Source: Acidobacteriaceae bacterium (GTDB taxonomy: Bacteria; Acidobacteriota; Terriglobia; Terriglobales; Acidobacteriaceae). From it: 64,000 nucleotides of DNA. The position numbers and the translations under genes were made by a program. Under the pieces are notes generated by a model. The model had not been told where the DNA came from. It did not search any database and saw nothing but the letters and a program-made list of their open reading frames with translations. This document shows, piece after piece, positions 8,066 to 16,691 of this stretch (within the stretch, counting starts at the first letter, position 1; every line of letters begins with the position of its first letter). Location of the stretch: NCBI GenBank assembly GCA_030041045.1, contig JASHOQ010000003.1:52542-116541 (forward strand), written 5' to 3'.

Positions 8066-10129
8066 ATGGATTTCAGCGGGCTCATCTTCGTGCTCCTGCT
8101 GGTGGTTGGCGCGCTCCTCGTGTTGCCCATCGTGGCGCTCGTGGTGGCAAAGTCGACCGCCCGCGCCCTGCGCGATGAAATAGCTGTCCTCAGCAACCGG
8201 CTGCGCGATCTTGAAGCGCAAGTCGCCCGCCTGGCCCGGCAAATCGCCGCACCGGCGCAGCAAGCCTCGCCGGGAGCAGCGGCCCAATCCCCATCGCAGA
8301 CCGCACCCACCCCGTCTCCGGTGAAACCCGCCGCCGCTCCTGCTCCTCCGCCCGCGTCTACGCCCGCCGCGCCGGCGCCGATTCCGGCAACTGAAACCGC
8401 GGCCGCTTCTGCGCGCGTTCCGTCCCAGCCGAACAAAGAGCCCGCAGTGCCACGCTTTGCCCTGGTCGACTCCGCCCCTGCACTTGGCCGCGCCGAGGAC
8501 ACGCGCTCGCTCGAAAGCCGCATCGGCTCGCAATGGTTCAATCGCGTGGGCATTCTTGCCGTTCTCATCGCCGTGGCGTGGTTCCTCAAGCTGGCCTTTG
8601 ACAACCACTGGATCGGCCCGCTCGGCCGCGTGCTCATCGGCCTGCTTGCCGGCGCGGGGCTCATCGCCTGGTCAGAGCGGTTTGAGAAGCGCGGCTTCAC
8701 CGCCTTCGCTTACTCGCTCAAAGCCGTGGGCAGCGGCACGCTTTACCTTTCGCTATGGGCGGCCTTCTCACTCTACGCGCTCATGCCGGCCTGGGCTGCC
8801 TTTGCCGCCATGGTGGCGGTTACCGCGTTCAACGGCATCGTCTCCTGGGCGCGCAATGCGGAGCTGCTTGCGCTTTATGCCATCGCCGGCGCCCTGAGCA
8901 CGCCGCTGCTCGTCTCCACCGGCGGCAATCATGAGATTGCGCTCTTCACTTACCTGCTCATTCTCAATCTTGCGGTGCTCATTCTCGTCGCCCTGCGTCC
9001 ATGGTCGCGGCTGCTCTTCGCCACCTTCGGCGGAACCGTGTTCTTCTTCGTTGCCTGGTGGAACGAGTTCTACTCCTACGACCAGGAGGTGAGCACCGCG
9101 TTCTTTCTCACCTGCTTTTTTCTCCTCTACGCGCTCACGCCGCGCCTTGTCCGGGCAGATCACGATCCGCGCGGCGAGGTTTCCGGCTGGGACTTCCTGG
9201 CACTGGTAATTTTGCCTGTCGCCAATGCCGCGCTCGCCTTCCTCGCTTTCTGCGCGCTGCTTCCGCCAATCACGGCCAACTGGGCCGATCCCTGGCTTGC
9301 CGTCGGCTTTGCCACCTTTTATCTTCTTCTTCTGCGCCTGCCTGCAGGCGGAGCGCTGCGCCGCAGCCCGCCGCTGCTCGCCTCACTCGAACTTGCCATG
9401 GCTGTGGTCTTTCTCACCCTCGCCATTCCTCTCAAAACCCGCGGACGCTGGCTGACCGTGGGCTGGCTCACGGAGGGCGCTGCCCTGCTCTGGGTCTCAA
9501 GCCGCGAGCGGCAGCTTCTCATTCGCGCCTTCGCGCTCATCTGCCTGCTCCTCGGCATCTTTGCGCTGCTGGCGCTGAATCCGCGGGCATCGACCACGCC
9601 CATCTTTAATCAGCGCTTTGCGGCCTACGCCTTCGCCATCGCCGTCTTTGCCTTCGTGGCCTGGCTGGCGCGCCGCACCCCGGACGATCCGCAGGCCAAC
9701 CCCATCATTCACTGGCAGTTTCTTGCCGGAGCCGCTGTCCTGGCCATCAACGCGCTCATCCTCATCGCCGGCAGCCTTGAGATTCAGAGCTACTGGTGGG
9801 CGCGGAGCTGGCGCGGCGGTTATGGCAATTACTACGTGTGGCGCAATTATGTCATGTACGCGCACTTCTCTTACTCAGCCTTCTTCATGGCTTTTGGCGC
9901 GGCTCTGCTCGGCGCCGGCTTCTGGCGCCGTTCGGCCTTTCTGCGCTGGCAGGCGCTGGTGCTGCTTGCCTTGACCATTGCGAAAGTCTTCCTTGTCGAT
10001 ACCAGCGAACTGAGCCAGGGCTTTCGCATCGTGAGTTTTCTGGGGCTGGGCGTGCTTTTGCTGGCAGTGAGCTTCGTGTACCAGAAAGACTGGCTCAACC
10101 TGCGCGGCGAGGGAGATCGCTCTTCATGA
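8066..10129 (+). CDS. DUF2339 polytopic membrane protein
   Basis: A 687-residue protein with one N-terminal helix, a short coiled coil (RALRDEIAVLSNRLRDLEAQ), and a Pro/Ala-rich linker of about 70 residues. Roughly 18-20 membrane helices follow. The segment SRIGSQWFNRVGILAV opening the membrane part is the DUF2339 signature. The biochemical role is unknown; by its helix packing it resembles a transporter or sensor scaffold. The next gene overlaps by four bases and belongs to DUF3999, a partner I recall beside DUF2339 in other bacteria. The start at 8066 is chosen from the promoter position. Confidence 0.85.
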   Translation: MDFSGLIFVLLLVVGALLVLPIVALVVAKSTARALRDEIAVLSNRLRDLEAQVARLARQIAAPAQQASPGAAAQSPSQTAPTPSPVKPAAAPAPPPASTPAAPAPIPATETAAASARVPSQPNKEPAVPRFALVDSAPALGRAEDTRSLESRIGSQWFNRVGILAVLIAVAWFLKLAFDNHWIGPLGRVLIGLLAGAGLIAWSERFEKRGFTAFAYSLKAVGSGTLYLSLWAAFSLYALMPAWAAFAAMVAVTAFNGIVSWARNAELLALYAIAGALSTPLLVSTGGNHEIALFTYLLILNLAVLILVALRPWSRLLFATFGGTVFFFVAWWNEFYSYDQEVSTAFFLTCFFLLYALTPRLVRADHDPRGEVSGWDFLALVILPVANAALAFLAFCALLPPITANWADPWLAVGFATFYLLLLRLPAGGALRRSPPLLASLELAMAVVFLTLAIPLKTRGRWLTVGWLTEGAALLWVSSRERQLLIRAFALICLLLGIFALLALNPRASTTPIFNQRFAAYAFAIAVFAFVAWLARRTPDDPQANPIIHWQFLAGAAVLAINALILIAGSLEIQSYWWARSWRGGYGNYYVWRNYVMYAHFSYSAFFMAFGAALLGAGFWRRSAFLRWQALVLLALTIAKVFLVDTSELSQGFRIVSFLGLGVLLLAVSFVYQKDWLNLRGEGDRSS

Positions 10130-11433
10130 CGAAGCTCCTTACCGGTCTTCTGCTGCTCGCCTTCGCTGCGCCCGCGCCGGAGATTCGCTACTTCCGCTAC
10201 CAGCGTCCCGTGCAGCTTCCCGCCGGCGCCGCGGGTCAGGCCTGCCTGGCGGTCAATCCCGCGATCTTTCCGCATGCCGCACCCGGACTCGCCGATCTCC
10301 GCCTCTACAACGGCACCGCCGAGACGCCTTACGTCGTCCAGACCTCCGAGGCGATTACCGGCTCCCCGCAGCAGATTGCGCTTCTCAATCCCGGCCGCAA
10401 CAACGGCAAGACCGTCTTTGACGCGGAGATGCCGCCAGGGAGCTTCACCGATCTCGACCTCGCCGTCTCCGGCCGCGACTTCATCGCCACCGTAACCGTG
10501 AGCGGCAGCCAGGCGCAGGACTCGAGCGCTACGCGCATCGGCGCCTACACCATCTTCGATCTCTCCGGCCAGAAGCTGGGCCGCAGCACCGTTCTGCACC
10601 TGCCCAACTCGGATTTCCGCTTTCTCCATTTCGCCATTGCCGGACCGCTCACTCCGGCCAGCTTTACCGGCCTAACCGTCTCGCAGCGGCCTGTCATTCC
10701 GCCTGAATACGTCACCGTCGCGCAAACCGCGCGCATCACGCTCGACGATCGCAATTCGGTCGTCTCCTTCACCCTCCCGCCTCGCGTGCCCGTCGACCGT
10801 GTGGTCTTTGTTCCCGGCGCCGAGCCGCCGGCCTTCAGCCGCGACGTCGAAGTGAAAGTCGCGCCCATCGCTCCTCCGCCCAAAAGCGCCGCCGGCAAAA
10901 TCGACGAAGTTGAGCCTGACACCGTCCCGCCACCGCAGCCGGTCAGTTCCTTTGGAAATTTGCTGCGCGTGCATCGCGTACAGAACGGCCTGCGCATCGA
11001 CGAAGAAAATCTCACCGTCGAACCGCCGTACGGGGTTTCGAATGGGGCGTTCGACGGCCCCACGCAATGGACCGTCACCGTCGAAAATGGAGACGACGCG
11101 CCCATCCAGCTCTCTTCGGTTCGCCTGGAGATGCGCAAGCGCACGCTCTGCTTTGACGCCGCTGCCGGCGCCGCCTACACGCTCGAATACGGCGACGCCG
11201 CGCTTGCGCCGCCACGCTACGACTACGCCTCGCTCTTTGTTCCGCGCCTGGGCGCCGTTGAGGCTTCCCTGGGCTCCGAGCTGGCTAACCCGGACTACCA
11301 GCCGCGTCCGGACGAGCGCCCCTTCACGGAGAGGCATCCGGCTCTGCTGTGGATCGCGCTTGGCCTGGTGGTCGTCCTTCTGGCCCTGGTGGCGCTGCGC
11401 TCAGTTAAGCTGACCGGGAAAGCTTCTTCCTGA
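10126..11433 (+). CDS. DUF3999-like exported protein
   Basis: The 435-residue product begins with a signal peptide (MTKLLTGLLLLAFAAPA). A long beta-rich extracytoplasmic region starts EIRYFRYQRPVQL, and a single C-terminal helix (LWIALGLVVVLLALVAL) would anchor it in the membrane. This matches DUF3999. It overlaps the DUF2339 gene by ATGA, so the two are coupled and probably form a complex with the beta domain in the periplasm. The function is unknown. Confidence 0.8.
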   Translation: MTKLLTGLLLLAFAAPAPEIRYFRYQRPVQLPAGAAGQACLAVNPAIFPHAAPGLADLRLYNGTAETPYVVQTSEAITGSPQQIALLNPGRNNGKTVFDAEMPPGSFTDLDLAVSGRDFIATVTVSGSQAQDSSATRIGAYTIFDLSGQKLGRSTVLHLPNSDFRFLHFAIAGPLTPASFTGLTVSQRPVIPPEYVTVAQTARITLDDRNSVVSFTLPPRVPVDRVVFVPGAEPPAFSRDVEVKVAPIAPPPKSAAGKIDEVEPDTVPPPQPVSSFGNLLRVHRVQNGLRIDEENLTVEPPYGVSNGAFDGPTQWTVTVENGDDAPIQLSSVRLEMRKRTLCFDAAAGAAYTLEYGDAALAPPRYDYASLFVPRLGAVEASLGSELANPDYQPRPDERPFTERHPALLWIALGLVVVLLALVALRSVKLTGKASS

Positions 11434-11452
11434 CGAGAAAGCCCCGTCCGCC

Positions 11453-12103
11453 ATGCCCACGCTCTACAACCGCATTCAGGGCCGCAACGTGGACCGCCTG
11501 GCCGCACTGAGCGACGGCATCTTCGCCGTGGCCATGACGCTGCTCGTGCTCGACCTGCACCTCCCCTCGGCCGCGCAGGTCCACTCCGAGCGCGAGCTGC
11601 TCTGGGCCCTCTGCGCGCTTGGGCCCCAGTGGCTCGCTTACGGCATGAGCTTCCTCACCCTCGGCATTTTCTGGGCCGGCCAGCAGACCCAGCTCAACCA
11701 CATCGGCGAGGGCACACGCGACCTCACCTGGATTCACCTGGGCTTTCTCTTCGCTGTCACCGTGATGCCGCTTTCCACGCGCCTGCTGGCCGAATTCATC
11801 ACCTACCGCACGGCCATCGGGGTTTACTGGCTGAACATCTTCATTCTCGGCGCCATGCTTTATTGGAGTTGGGGCCACGCGACGCGCTCTCATCTGGTCA
11901 AGCCCGATATTCCGCCGGAGATCGTGGCCAGCATCTGCCGGCGCATTCTCATTGCGCAGGCGCTCTACCTGGCCGGCGCCCTGCTCTGTTTCATCAGCAC
12001 GTGGGTCAGCATCGCCGCCATCGTGTGCGTGCAGTTGAACTATGCCGTCGCCCCGCGCCTCTGGTGGAAGCGCGACAATGAGAGCGCCATCCCGCAAAAG
12101 TAG
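11453..12103 (+). CDS. TMEM175-type (DUF1211) potassium channel family protein
   Basis: The 216-residue protein has six hydrophobic segments. TM1 carries RLAALSDGIFAVAMTLL, a variant of the TMEM175 filter-helix motif (R...FSD), with Leu where Phe is usual. Bacterial TMEM175 proteins are reported to form weakly selective potassium channels, with a single repeat of six helices as here. It starts 20 nt after the DUF3999 stop, so it may share that transcript. Confidence 0.82.
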   Translation: MPTLYNRIQGRNVDRLAALSDGIFAVAMTLLVLDLHLPSAAQVHSERELLWALCALGPQWLAYGMSFLTLGIFWAGQQTQLNHIGEGTRDLTWIHLGFLFAVTVMPLSTRLLAEFITYRTAIGVYWLNIFILGAMLYWSWGHATRSHLVKPDIPPEIVASICRRILIAQALYLAGALLCFISTWVSIAAIVCVQLNYAVAPRLWWKRDNESAIPQK

Positions 12104-12185
12104 CATTCATCGAGAGCAACTTGCCCGCCGCGGCAGTGTTTCTCTCAATACGGCCGGGAACCATCTCTGCCGCGGAGGAGTGTTG

Positions 12186-12350
12186 ATGCTTACGGCAGGG
12201 TTGAACGAATTGGCCATGATACGTGTCTTGGTTGTCCACGGAGGCCGCTCGGGCGACGGCTTCGCGCTGTTCCTGATGGGATTTGTCCTGGTCGGCGCCG
12301 TTGCCTGGGCGCTCGCGCACTCCGGCAGTAATCAGTCGGCCAAGAACTGA
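12186..12350 (+). CDS. 54-residue membrane peptide
   Basis: The ATG at 12186 follows a strong ribosome-binding site (GGAGGAG, 5-nt spacing). The product has one clear hydrophobic helix (FALFLMGFVLVGAVAWALA) and a polar tail. No family is recognised; the ribosome-binding site is the main argument that it is real. Confidence 0.55.
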   Translation: MLTAGLNELAMIRVLVVHGGRSGDGFALFLMGFVLVGAVAWALAHSGSNQSAKN

Positions 12351-12380
12351 ATCCGGCTGGCCGGGATGATTTCTCTTTTC

Positions 12381-12411
12381 TGATCCCTCAAACCTGAAAC
12401 CTGATCCCTGG
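12381..12411. repeat. CCTGATCC-type low-complexity motif between convergent genes
   Basis: The stretch reads TGATCCCT, CAAACCTGAAA, CCTGATCCCTGG. The core CCTGATCC recurs at two other convergent gene ends in this window (22851-22866 on the other strand and 56679-56699). It forms no obvious hairpin. Confidence 0.6.
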
Positions 12412-12416
12412 TCCTT

Positions 12417-12812
12417 CTATCGCCGCCGCGCGCGCCAGAACGAGCTGACGCCGAGGTAGAGAAACAGCGGCACCACTACCGCTGCGGCCCAAAAGCTGCG
12501 GTGATCGGGCCCGTGCAGCCAACTCGCGCGCGCCCGCCAGAGCGTGGGCGCGAATACCAGCGCCGGCAGCAGGAAAAACGCCCCTGTGATCTCCAGCCAG
12601 AGGATGCCACCGGCGCGGCGGATGGGCTTGAGCAGCCCGCTGACGCCCACGGCCAGGGCGCGCTTGACGTTCGTTGCCGGCGCCGCAACCCTTGCGTCAG
12701 CAATCGTCTGCGCCCTTTCAGCGGGAGAGGAGTCGCGCATCCGCTGGCTGGCGAGGCGCCCCGCCACGCGAAGTCCGATGCCCAGAGTGCGCCCAATGGT
12801 CTGCGGTCTCAT
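12417..12812 (-). CDS. Small membrane protein
   Basis: The 131-residue product has a basic N-terminal half with an amphipathic stretch (MRPQTIGRTLGIGLRVAGRL). Two hydrophobic helices follow in the C-terminal half (ITGAFFLLPALVFAP and AAAVVVPLFLYLGVSSF), with a basic end. I chose the ATG at 12812, with TTTATATT just upstream resembling a -10 box, so the message may be nearly leaderless. The family is unrecognised. Confidence 0.62.
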   Translation of the reverse strand: MRPQTIGRTLGIGLRVAGRLASQRMRDSSPAERAQTIADARVAAPATNVKRALAVGVSGLLKPIRRAGGILWLEITGAFFLLPALVFAPTLWRARASWLHGPDHRSFWAAAVVVPLFLYLGVSSFWRARRR

Positions 12813-12986
12813 CCAATATAAAATGGTAGCAGCGATTCTCTCCCGGCCTATGCTTAACGCCCGCAACCGAATCCGGTTGCTCGCTGCCGGGCTTCGAAGT
12901 AACGTAGAGAGATCGCGCCACGCATTCTGCGTTTTCGGCTCTGCGCAGGCCGCTGCTCCAAGCCGCCGTTCCTGGGGAGGTACCCG

Positions 12987-13301
12987 TTGACATCGCGCCT
13001 TAAAGAACTTATCCAGCAATTGGGGGAAGCCATCCACGAGTCGGTCATCGAGAGCGAGCAGATTGCCGGCGTGGTCCAGGACATCCGCAAACACGGCTTC
13101 GACGTGCTGCTCATGCTCGAAGCCACCATCGGCCTGAACGAAGTGGGCGCCAAGAACGCCGAATCCACTGACGGCGCTGCCGAATCCGCGGGCGAGAGCG
13201 CCCCTTTCACCCCTAACGACCTCAGCTTTCTCAAGTCCTTGCGCATCTCCGTCGAAGGCGAGAACGACGACGAGCCCGCCTCCGATTCCACCTCGGAGTA
13301 G
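12987..13301 (+). CDS. Small acidic hypothetical protein with TTG start
   Basis: A TTG at 12987 follows GGGGAGG with a 6-nt gap, an ideal ribosome-binding site, and there is no better ATG. The 104-residue product is helical in its first half (LKELIQQLGEAIHESVIESE, then GVVQDIRKHGFDVLLML) and disordered and acidic at the end. It is divergent from the gene at 12417-12812. The use of TTG may keep expression low. No family is recognised. Confidence 0.7.
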   Translation: MTSRLKELIQQLGEAIHESVIESEQIAGVVQDIRKHGFDVLLMLEATIGLNEVGAKNAESTDGAAESAGESAPFTPNDLSFLKSLRISVEGENDDEPASDSTSE

Positions 13302-13366
13302 CCGGCCGCCCCTTTCACGATCCTTTGAACGCAGCAGGATGCCTGGCGCCCACTATACTTGCGCCT

Positions 13367-14113
13367 ATGATTCCCATCGGCTCGCATCCGGCGTGGCACC
13401 CGGTGCTGGAAACTCTTGCCTATGCCTCGGCCTTCGCGGTCTATCGCGCGATGCGAGCCCGCCAGGGAGACGTGATTGCCGAGGCACAGCGATGGACCGT
13501 CCTTGCCGCGGCCGCTGTGGGCGCGCTCGCCGGCAGCCGCCTTCTGGGAATCGCCGAGCAGTGGCCCACCGTGGTTGAGGCCTGGCGCTCCGGCCAGCTT
13601 CTTCGTCTTCTCATTGCGCCCGGCGGCAAAACCATCGTGGGCGGCCTGCTCGGCGGGTGGGCCGCAGTGGAGATGGCCAAGAAGCTCACCCGCATCCGCC
13701 GCCGCACCGGCGACCTGTTTGCCGTCCCTCTTTGCGTCGGCATTGCCGTGGGCCGTGTGGGCTGTTTCGCCGCCGGTCTGGCCGACGACACCTACGGCAA
13801 ACCCACTCATCTGCCCTGGGCGGTTAATCTCGGCGACGGCATTGGCCGCCATCCTGTGCAGATCTACGAAATTCTCTTCCTTATCCTGCTTGCCATCTTC
13901 CTGAGCCGTCCCAGGGATTGGCCGGAGGGCGCGCGCTTCCGCATCTTCCTCGCTGGCTATCTTGCCTGGCGCATCGCCATCGATTTCCTTAAGCCTCAGC
14001 CGCTCCTCACCGGCATGAACCTGATTCAATGGGCCTGCGTGGCGGGGATCGCCTCGCTGGCGCTTGGTTGGGCGCGGACACCGAAAGGGATTCATGAGCA
14101 AGTCGCGGTCTGA
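13367..14113 (+). CDS. Lgt-like prolipoprotein diacylglyceryl transferase family protein
   Basis: The 248-residue membrane protein has about seven helices and the Lgt signature region GRVGCFAAGLADDTYGKPTH, followed by the conserved HPVQIYE. Lgt moves diacylglycerol from phosphatidylglycerol to the lipobox cysteine of prelipoproteins. It is about 40 residues shorter than E. coli Lgt, and the N-terminal part is more divergent. It could therefore be the sole Lgt, a paralogue, or a related transferase acting on another substrate. The start at 13367 (MIPIGSHP) is the family-like one. The next gene starts inside its 3' end. Confidence 0.8.
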   Translation: MIPIGSHPAWHPVLETLAYASAFAVYRAMRARQGDVIAEAQRWTVLAAAAVGALAGSRLLGIAEQWPTVVEAWRSGQLLRLLIAPGGKTIVGGLLGGWAAVEMAKKLTRIRRRTGDLFAVPLCVGIAVGRVGCFAAGLADDTYGKPTHLPWAVNLGDGIGRHPVQIYEILFLILLAIFLSRPRDWPEGARFRIFLAGYLAWRIAIDFLKPQPLLTGMNLIQWACVAGIASLALGWARTPKGIHEQVAV

Positions 14114-14420
14114 GGGTTTTCCCTTTGCGAAAATCGTCGTGTTCCTGGCAGCTGCGTTCGGAATCGGCGTAGGCTTATGCGGGCTGGACTACCTGCTGGC
14201 TTCCGCGAACATCGGCAAGAGCACCGAGGAATTTGGCGTCGGGCCCCTTGATTCCGTGTCGATTCTCGTCATGCTTTTCTCCGCCGCCGGCCTGGCGCTT
14301 GTTCTCTTGGCATGGCTGATTGCGGCAATCTTCCGCAGCTTTCATTCAGGTTCAGAAGGCGATGAGCTCCAGAAGCTGTTCGGCAGTGAATCTCGGAACG
14401 AAGACGAGAAGCCTCGATGA
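14094..14420 (+). CDS. Two-helix membrane protein
   Basis: The ATG at 14094 overlaps the end of the Lgt-like gene by 20 nt in another frame, which indicates coupling. The 108-residue product has two hydrophobic helices (IVVFLAAAFGIGVGLCGLDY and ILVMLFSAAGLALVLLAWLI) and a charged C-terminal tail. The function is unknown. Confidence 0.65.
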   Translation: MSKSRSEGFPFAKIVVFLAAAFGIGVGLCGLDYLLASANIGKSTEEFGVGPLDSVSILVMLFSAAGLALVLLAWLIAAIFRSFHSGSEGDELQKLFGSESRNEDEKPR

Positions 14421-14543
14421 GTGCTCCCTTTCCAACAGGGCGGCCAGTCACCGCGCGGGAAAAATGAGCTGCCCAGCAGGACACTTTCCAAACTGCCACA
14501 TCCGCCGTCGATCCCGGCCGCGATAAGAGGCTAGAATGCCGCC

Positions 14544-15098
14544 ATGCTCAAAAAGAAGCTGCTCACGCTGGCGTGCGCAATCGGAATTCTTGCCTTCGGC
14601 GCCTGCTTTCTGCCGCCGATCTATCACACTCCGCCCGCGCCGCCTCCGAATCTGCGGCCCGAACTGGGTCACATCCGAACCCTCCACGTGCGTGTCTCCG
14701 ATATGTCCCAACCCAGCCATCTTGATACCGATCGCGTGGCAAAATCGATCTCAGAAGAAATGAAGCTTTTGACGAACGGCTACATCGCCGTCACGCCAAC
14801 AACCGACTCCGCAGACGCAGTTCTTGATGTCACCGTTACCAATGAGAATGCAAGCGCGCAAACCGTGAACCCTGTTTCAGGAAATACGATCTGGCTCTTC
14901 GAAATAAACGTCAGCTCAAGCCTGATGAGCGCCGATGGCGAAGTCTTGTGGAAGAGTACCGACGATCGAGTTCACTTCGCCCGGGCAATTTCACCGCACC
15001 ACGGCCAGGACATTTGGAGGGAAGGAATCATCCGAAGAGAGGCCCCGGACACGCTGGCAGCACGGGTGGTTGCCCAATTGGTGGAAAAGACCAATTGA
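14544..15098 (+). CDS. Putative lipoprotein
   Basis: The 184-residue protein has a signal peptide ending in a lipobox-like AFGAC, then a Pro-rich linker and an alpha/beta domain with alternating strands (TIWLFEINVSSSLMS). The layout resembles small periplasmic LptE- or DUF4136-like lipoproteins, but I cannot assign it. TAGAAT lies 11 nt upstream of the ATG and may be its -10 box. It ends 54 nt before the start chosen for the radical SAM enzyme. Confidence 0.7.
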   Translation: MLKKKLLTLACAIGILAFGACFLPPIYHTPPAPPPNLRPELGHIRTLHVRVSDMSQPSHLDTDRVAKSISEEMKLLTNGYIAVTPTTDSADAVLDVTVTNENASAQTVNPVSGNTIWLFEINVSSSLMSADGEVLWKSTDDRVHFARAISPHHGQDIWREGIIRREAPDTLAARVVAQLVEKTN

Positions 15099-15152
15099 TT
15101 CATGGGCGCGGAAATCCTGACGCAATCTGCCGCGCCGCCCGAAAGGATCACA

Positions 15153-16577
15153 ATGACCGAAAAGCTTCGCCCCTATCTCTTCTATGACGTGGCTGTCTCC
15201 ATCTGCTCCACCTGCTACCGCCGCGTGGACGCGAAGATCGTCTTCGAAGAAGGCTCCGTGTGGATGCTCAAGCGCTGTCCCCAGCACGGCCACGAGCGCG
15301 TGCTGGTGGCCGACGACGTCGACTACTACCGCCGCTCGCGGGAAGTTTTCATCAAAACCCCCGAACAGCCCATGGTCTACAACACGCCGGTCAAATGGGG
15401 CTGCCCGTACGATTGCGGCCTCTGCCCCGACCATGAGCAGCACAGCTGCCTCACGCTGGTGGAAATCTGCGACGCGTGCAATCTCACCTGCCCCATCTGT
15501 TACGCCTCGAGCGGCCAGCACCGCACCGAGTTTCGAACCCTCGATCAGATTGCCGCCATGCTGGACTGCGTGGTGCGCAATGAAAAACAGCCGGATGTGG
15601 TGCAGATCTCCGGAGGCGAACCCACCCTGCACCCGGAGTTCTTCACTGTCCTGAAGATGTGCAAGGAGCGCCCCATCCGCCATCTGATGGTCAACACGAA
15701 CGGCATTCGCATTGCACAAGACCAGGAGTTCGCGGAGCGCCTGGCCGAATTCATGCCCCAATTCGAAATCTACCTGCAATTCGATTCGCTCCGCCGCGAG
15801 CCTCTGATGCAGTTGCGCGGCGCCGATCTGCGCTCCATCCGCGAAAAGGCTCTCGAACGCCTCAACCGTCTCGGCATCTCCACCACGCTCGTCGTGACCG
15901 TGGAGCGCGGCGTCAACGACGGGGAGCTAGGCGCCATTATCGACTTCGGCCTCAAGCAGCCGGCGGTCCGCGGCATTACCTTTCAGCCCGTGCAGCAGGC
16001 CGGCCGCGTGCAGGGCTTTGAAAGCAAGCGCCACCGGCTTACGCTCACTGAGGTGCGCCGCCGCATCCTGGAACAAACCGGCATCTTCAAGCCGGAAGAT
16101 TTGATCCCGGTGCCGTGCCATCCCGATGCGCTGGCCATGGCATATGCGCTCAAGCTCGGAGGTAAGACCATGCCGCTCACAGGAATGGTGCCGCCGGAGG
16201 TGCTCATCAACGGCGCCAAGAATACGATCGTCTACGAGCAGGAGACCGGCCTGCGCGATCATCTCTTCAAGCTCTTCGCGACCAATCACTCGCCCACCTC
16301 GCAGGCCAGCACCCTCCGCGAATTGCTCTGCTGCCTGCCCAAAGTTCTACTGCCCAAAGAACTCGGCTACAAAAGCCTTTTTCGCGTCCTCATCGTCCAG
16401 TTCATTGATGCCGAGGCCTTCGACGTGCGCAGCGTCAAAAAGAGCTGCATCCACATCGCCCATCCCGACGGCAAGCGCCTCATTCCCTTTGATACCTTCA
16501 ACATGTTCTATCGAGGCGATCTCGAGGCCACGCGTCTGGCCCCTTTGCGACAGGCGGTTTTGGCGGCCGTGAACTGA
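15153..16577 (+). CDS. Radical SAM enzyme of the MJ0619/Tes (tetraether synthase-like) group
   Basis: The 474-residue protein has the SAM cluster motif CNLTCPIC (Cys109, Cys113, Cys116) and the GGEP-type motif ISGGEPTLHPE. Extra metal motifs lie upstream: CSTC (Cys18, Cys21), CPQH (Cys42) and a second CX3CX2C in GCPYDCGLCPDH (Cys84, Cys88, Cys91). This arrangement is that of archaeal MJ0619 (pterin methyltransferase) and of Tes, which joins lipid tails into membrane-spanning tetraethers. Acidobacteria make membrane-spanning lipids, so a lipid role is plausible but unproven. I chose the ATG at 15153, preceded by GAAAGGA, over the ATG at 15102. Confidence 0.85.
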   Translation: MTEKLRPYLFYDVAVSICSTCYRRVDAKIVFEEGSVWMLKRCPQHGHERVLVADDVDYYRRSREVFIKTPEQPMVYNTPVKWGCPYDCGLCPDHEQHSCLTLVEICDACNLTCPICYASSGQHRTEFRTLDQIAAMLDCVVRNEKQPDVVQISGGEPTLHPEFFTVLKMCKERPIRHLMVNTNGIRIAQDQEFAERLAEFMPQFEIYLQFDSLRREPLMQLRGADLRSIREKALERLNRLGISTTLVVTVERGVNDGELGAIIDFGLKQPAVRGITFQPVQQAGRVQGFESKRHRLTLTEVRRRILEQTGIFKPEDLIPVPCHPDALAMAYALKLGGKTMPLTGMVPPEVLINGAKNTIVYEQETGLRDHLFKLFATNHSPTSQASTLRELLCCLPKVLLPKELGYKSLFRVLIVQFIDAEAFDVRSVKKSCIHIAHPDGKRLIPFDTFNMFYRGDLEATRLAPLRQAVLAAVN

Positions 16578-16691
16578 CCTTCAAGATTTTCCTTCGCGCC
16601 ACGAGTGGCGCCAGTCCGCAGCCCGTTCCCCGAATCCGGTACCATACGGAGAGTGCCTTCCGACGGAAGGCCATGGACTGCGCTGAACCGC

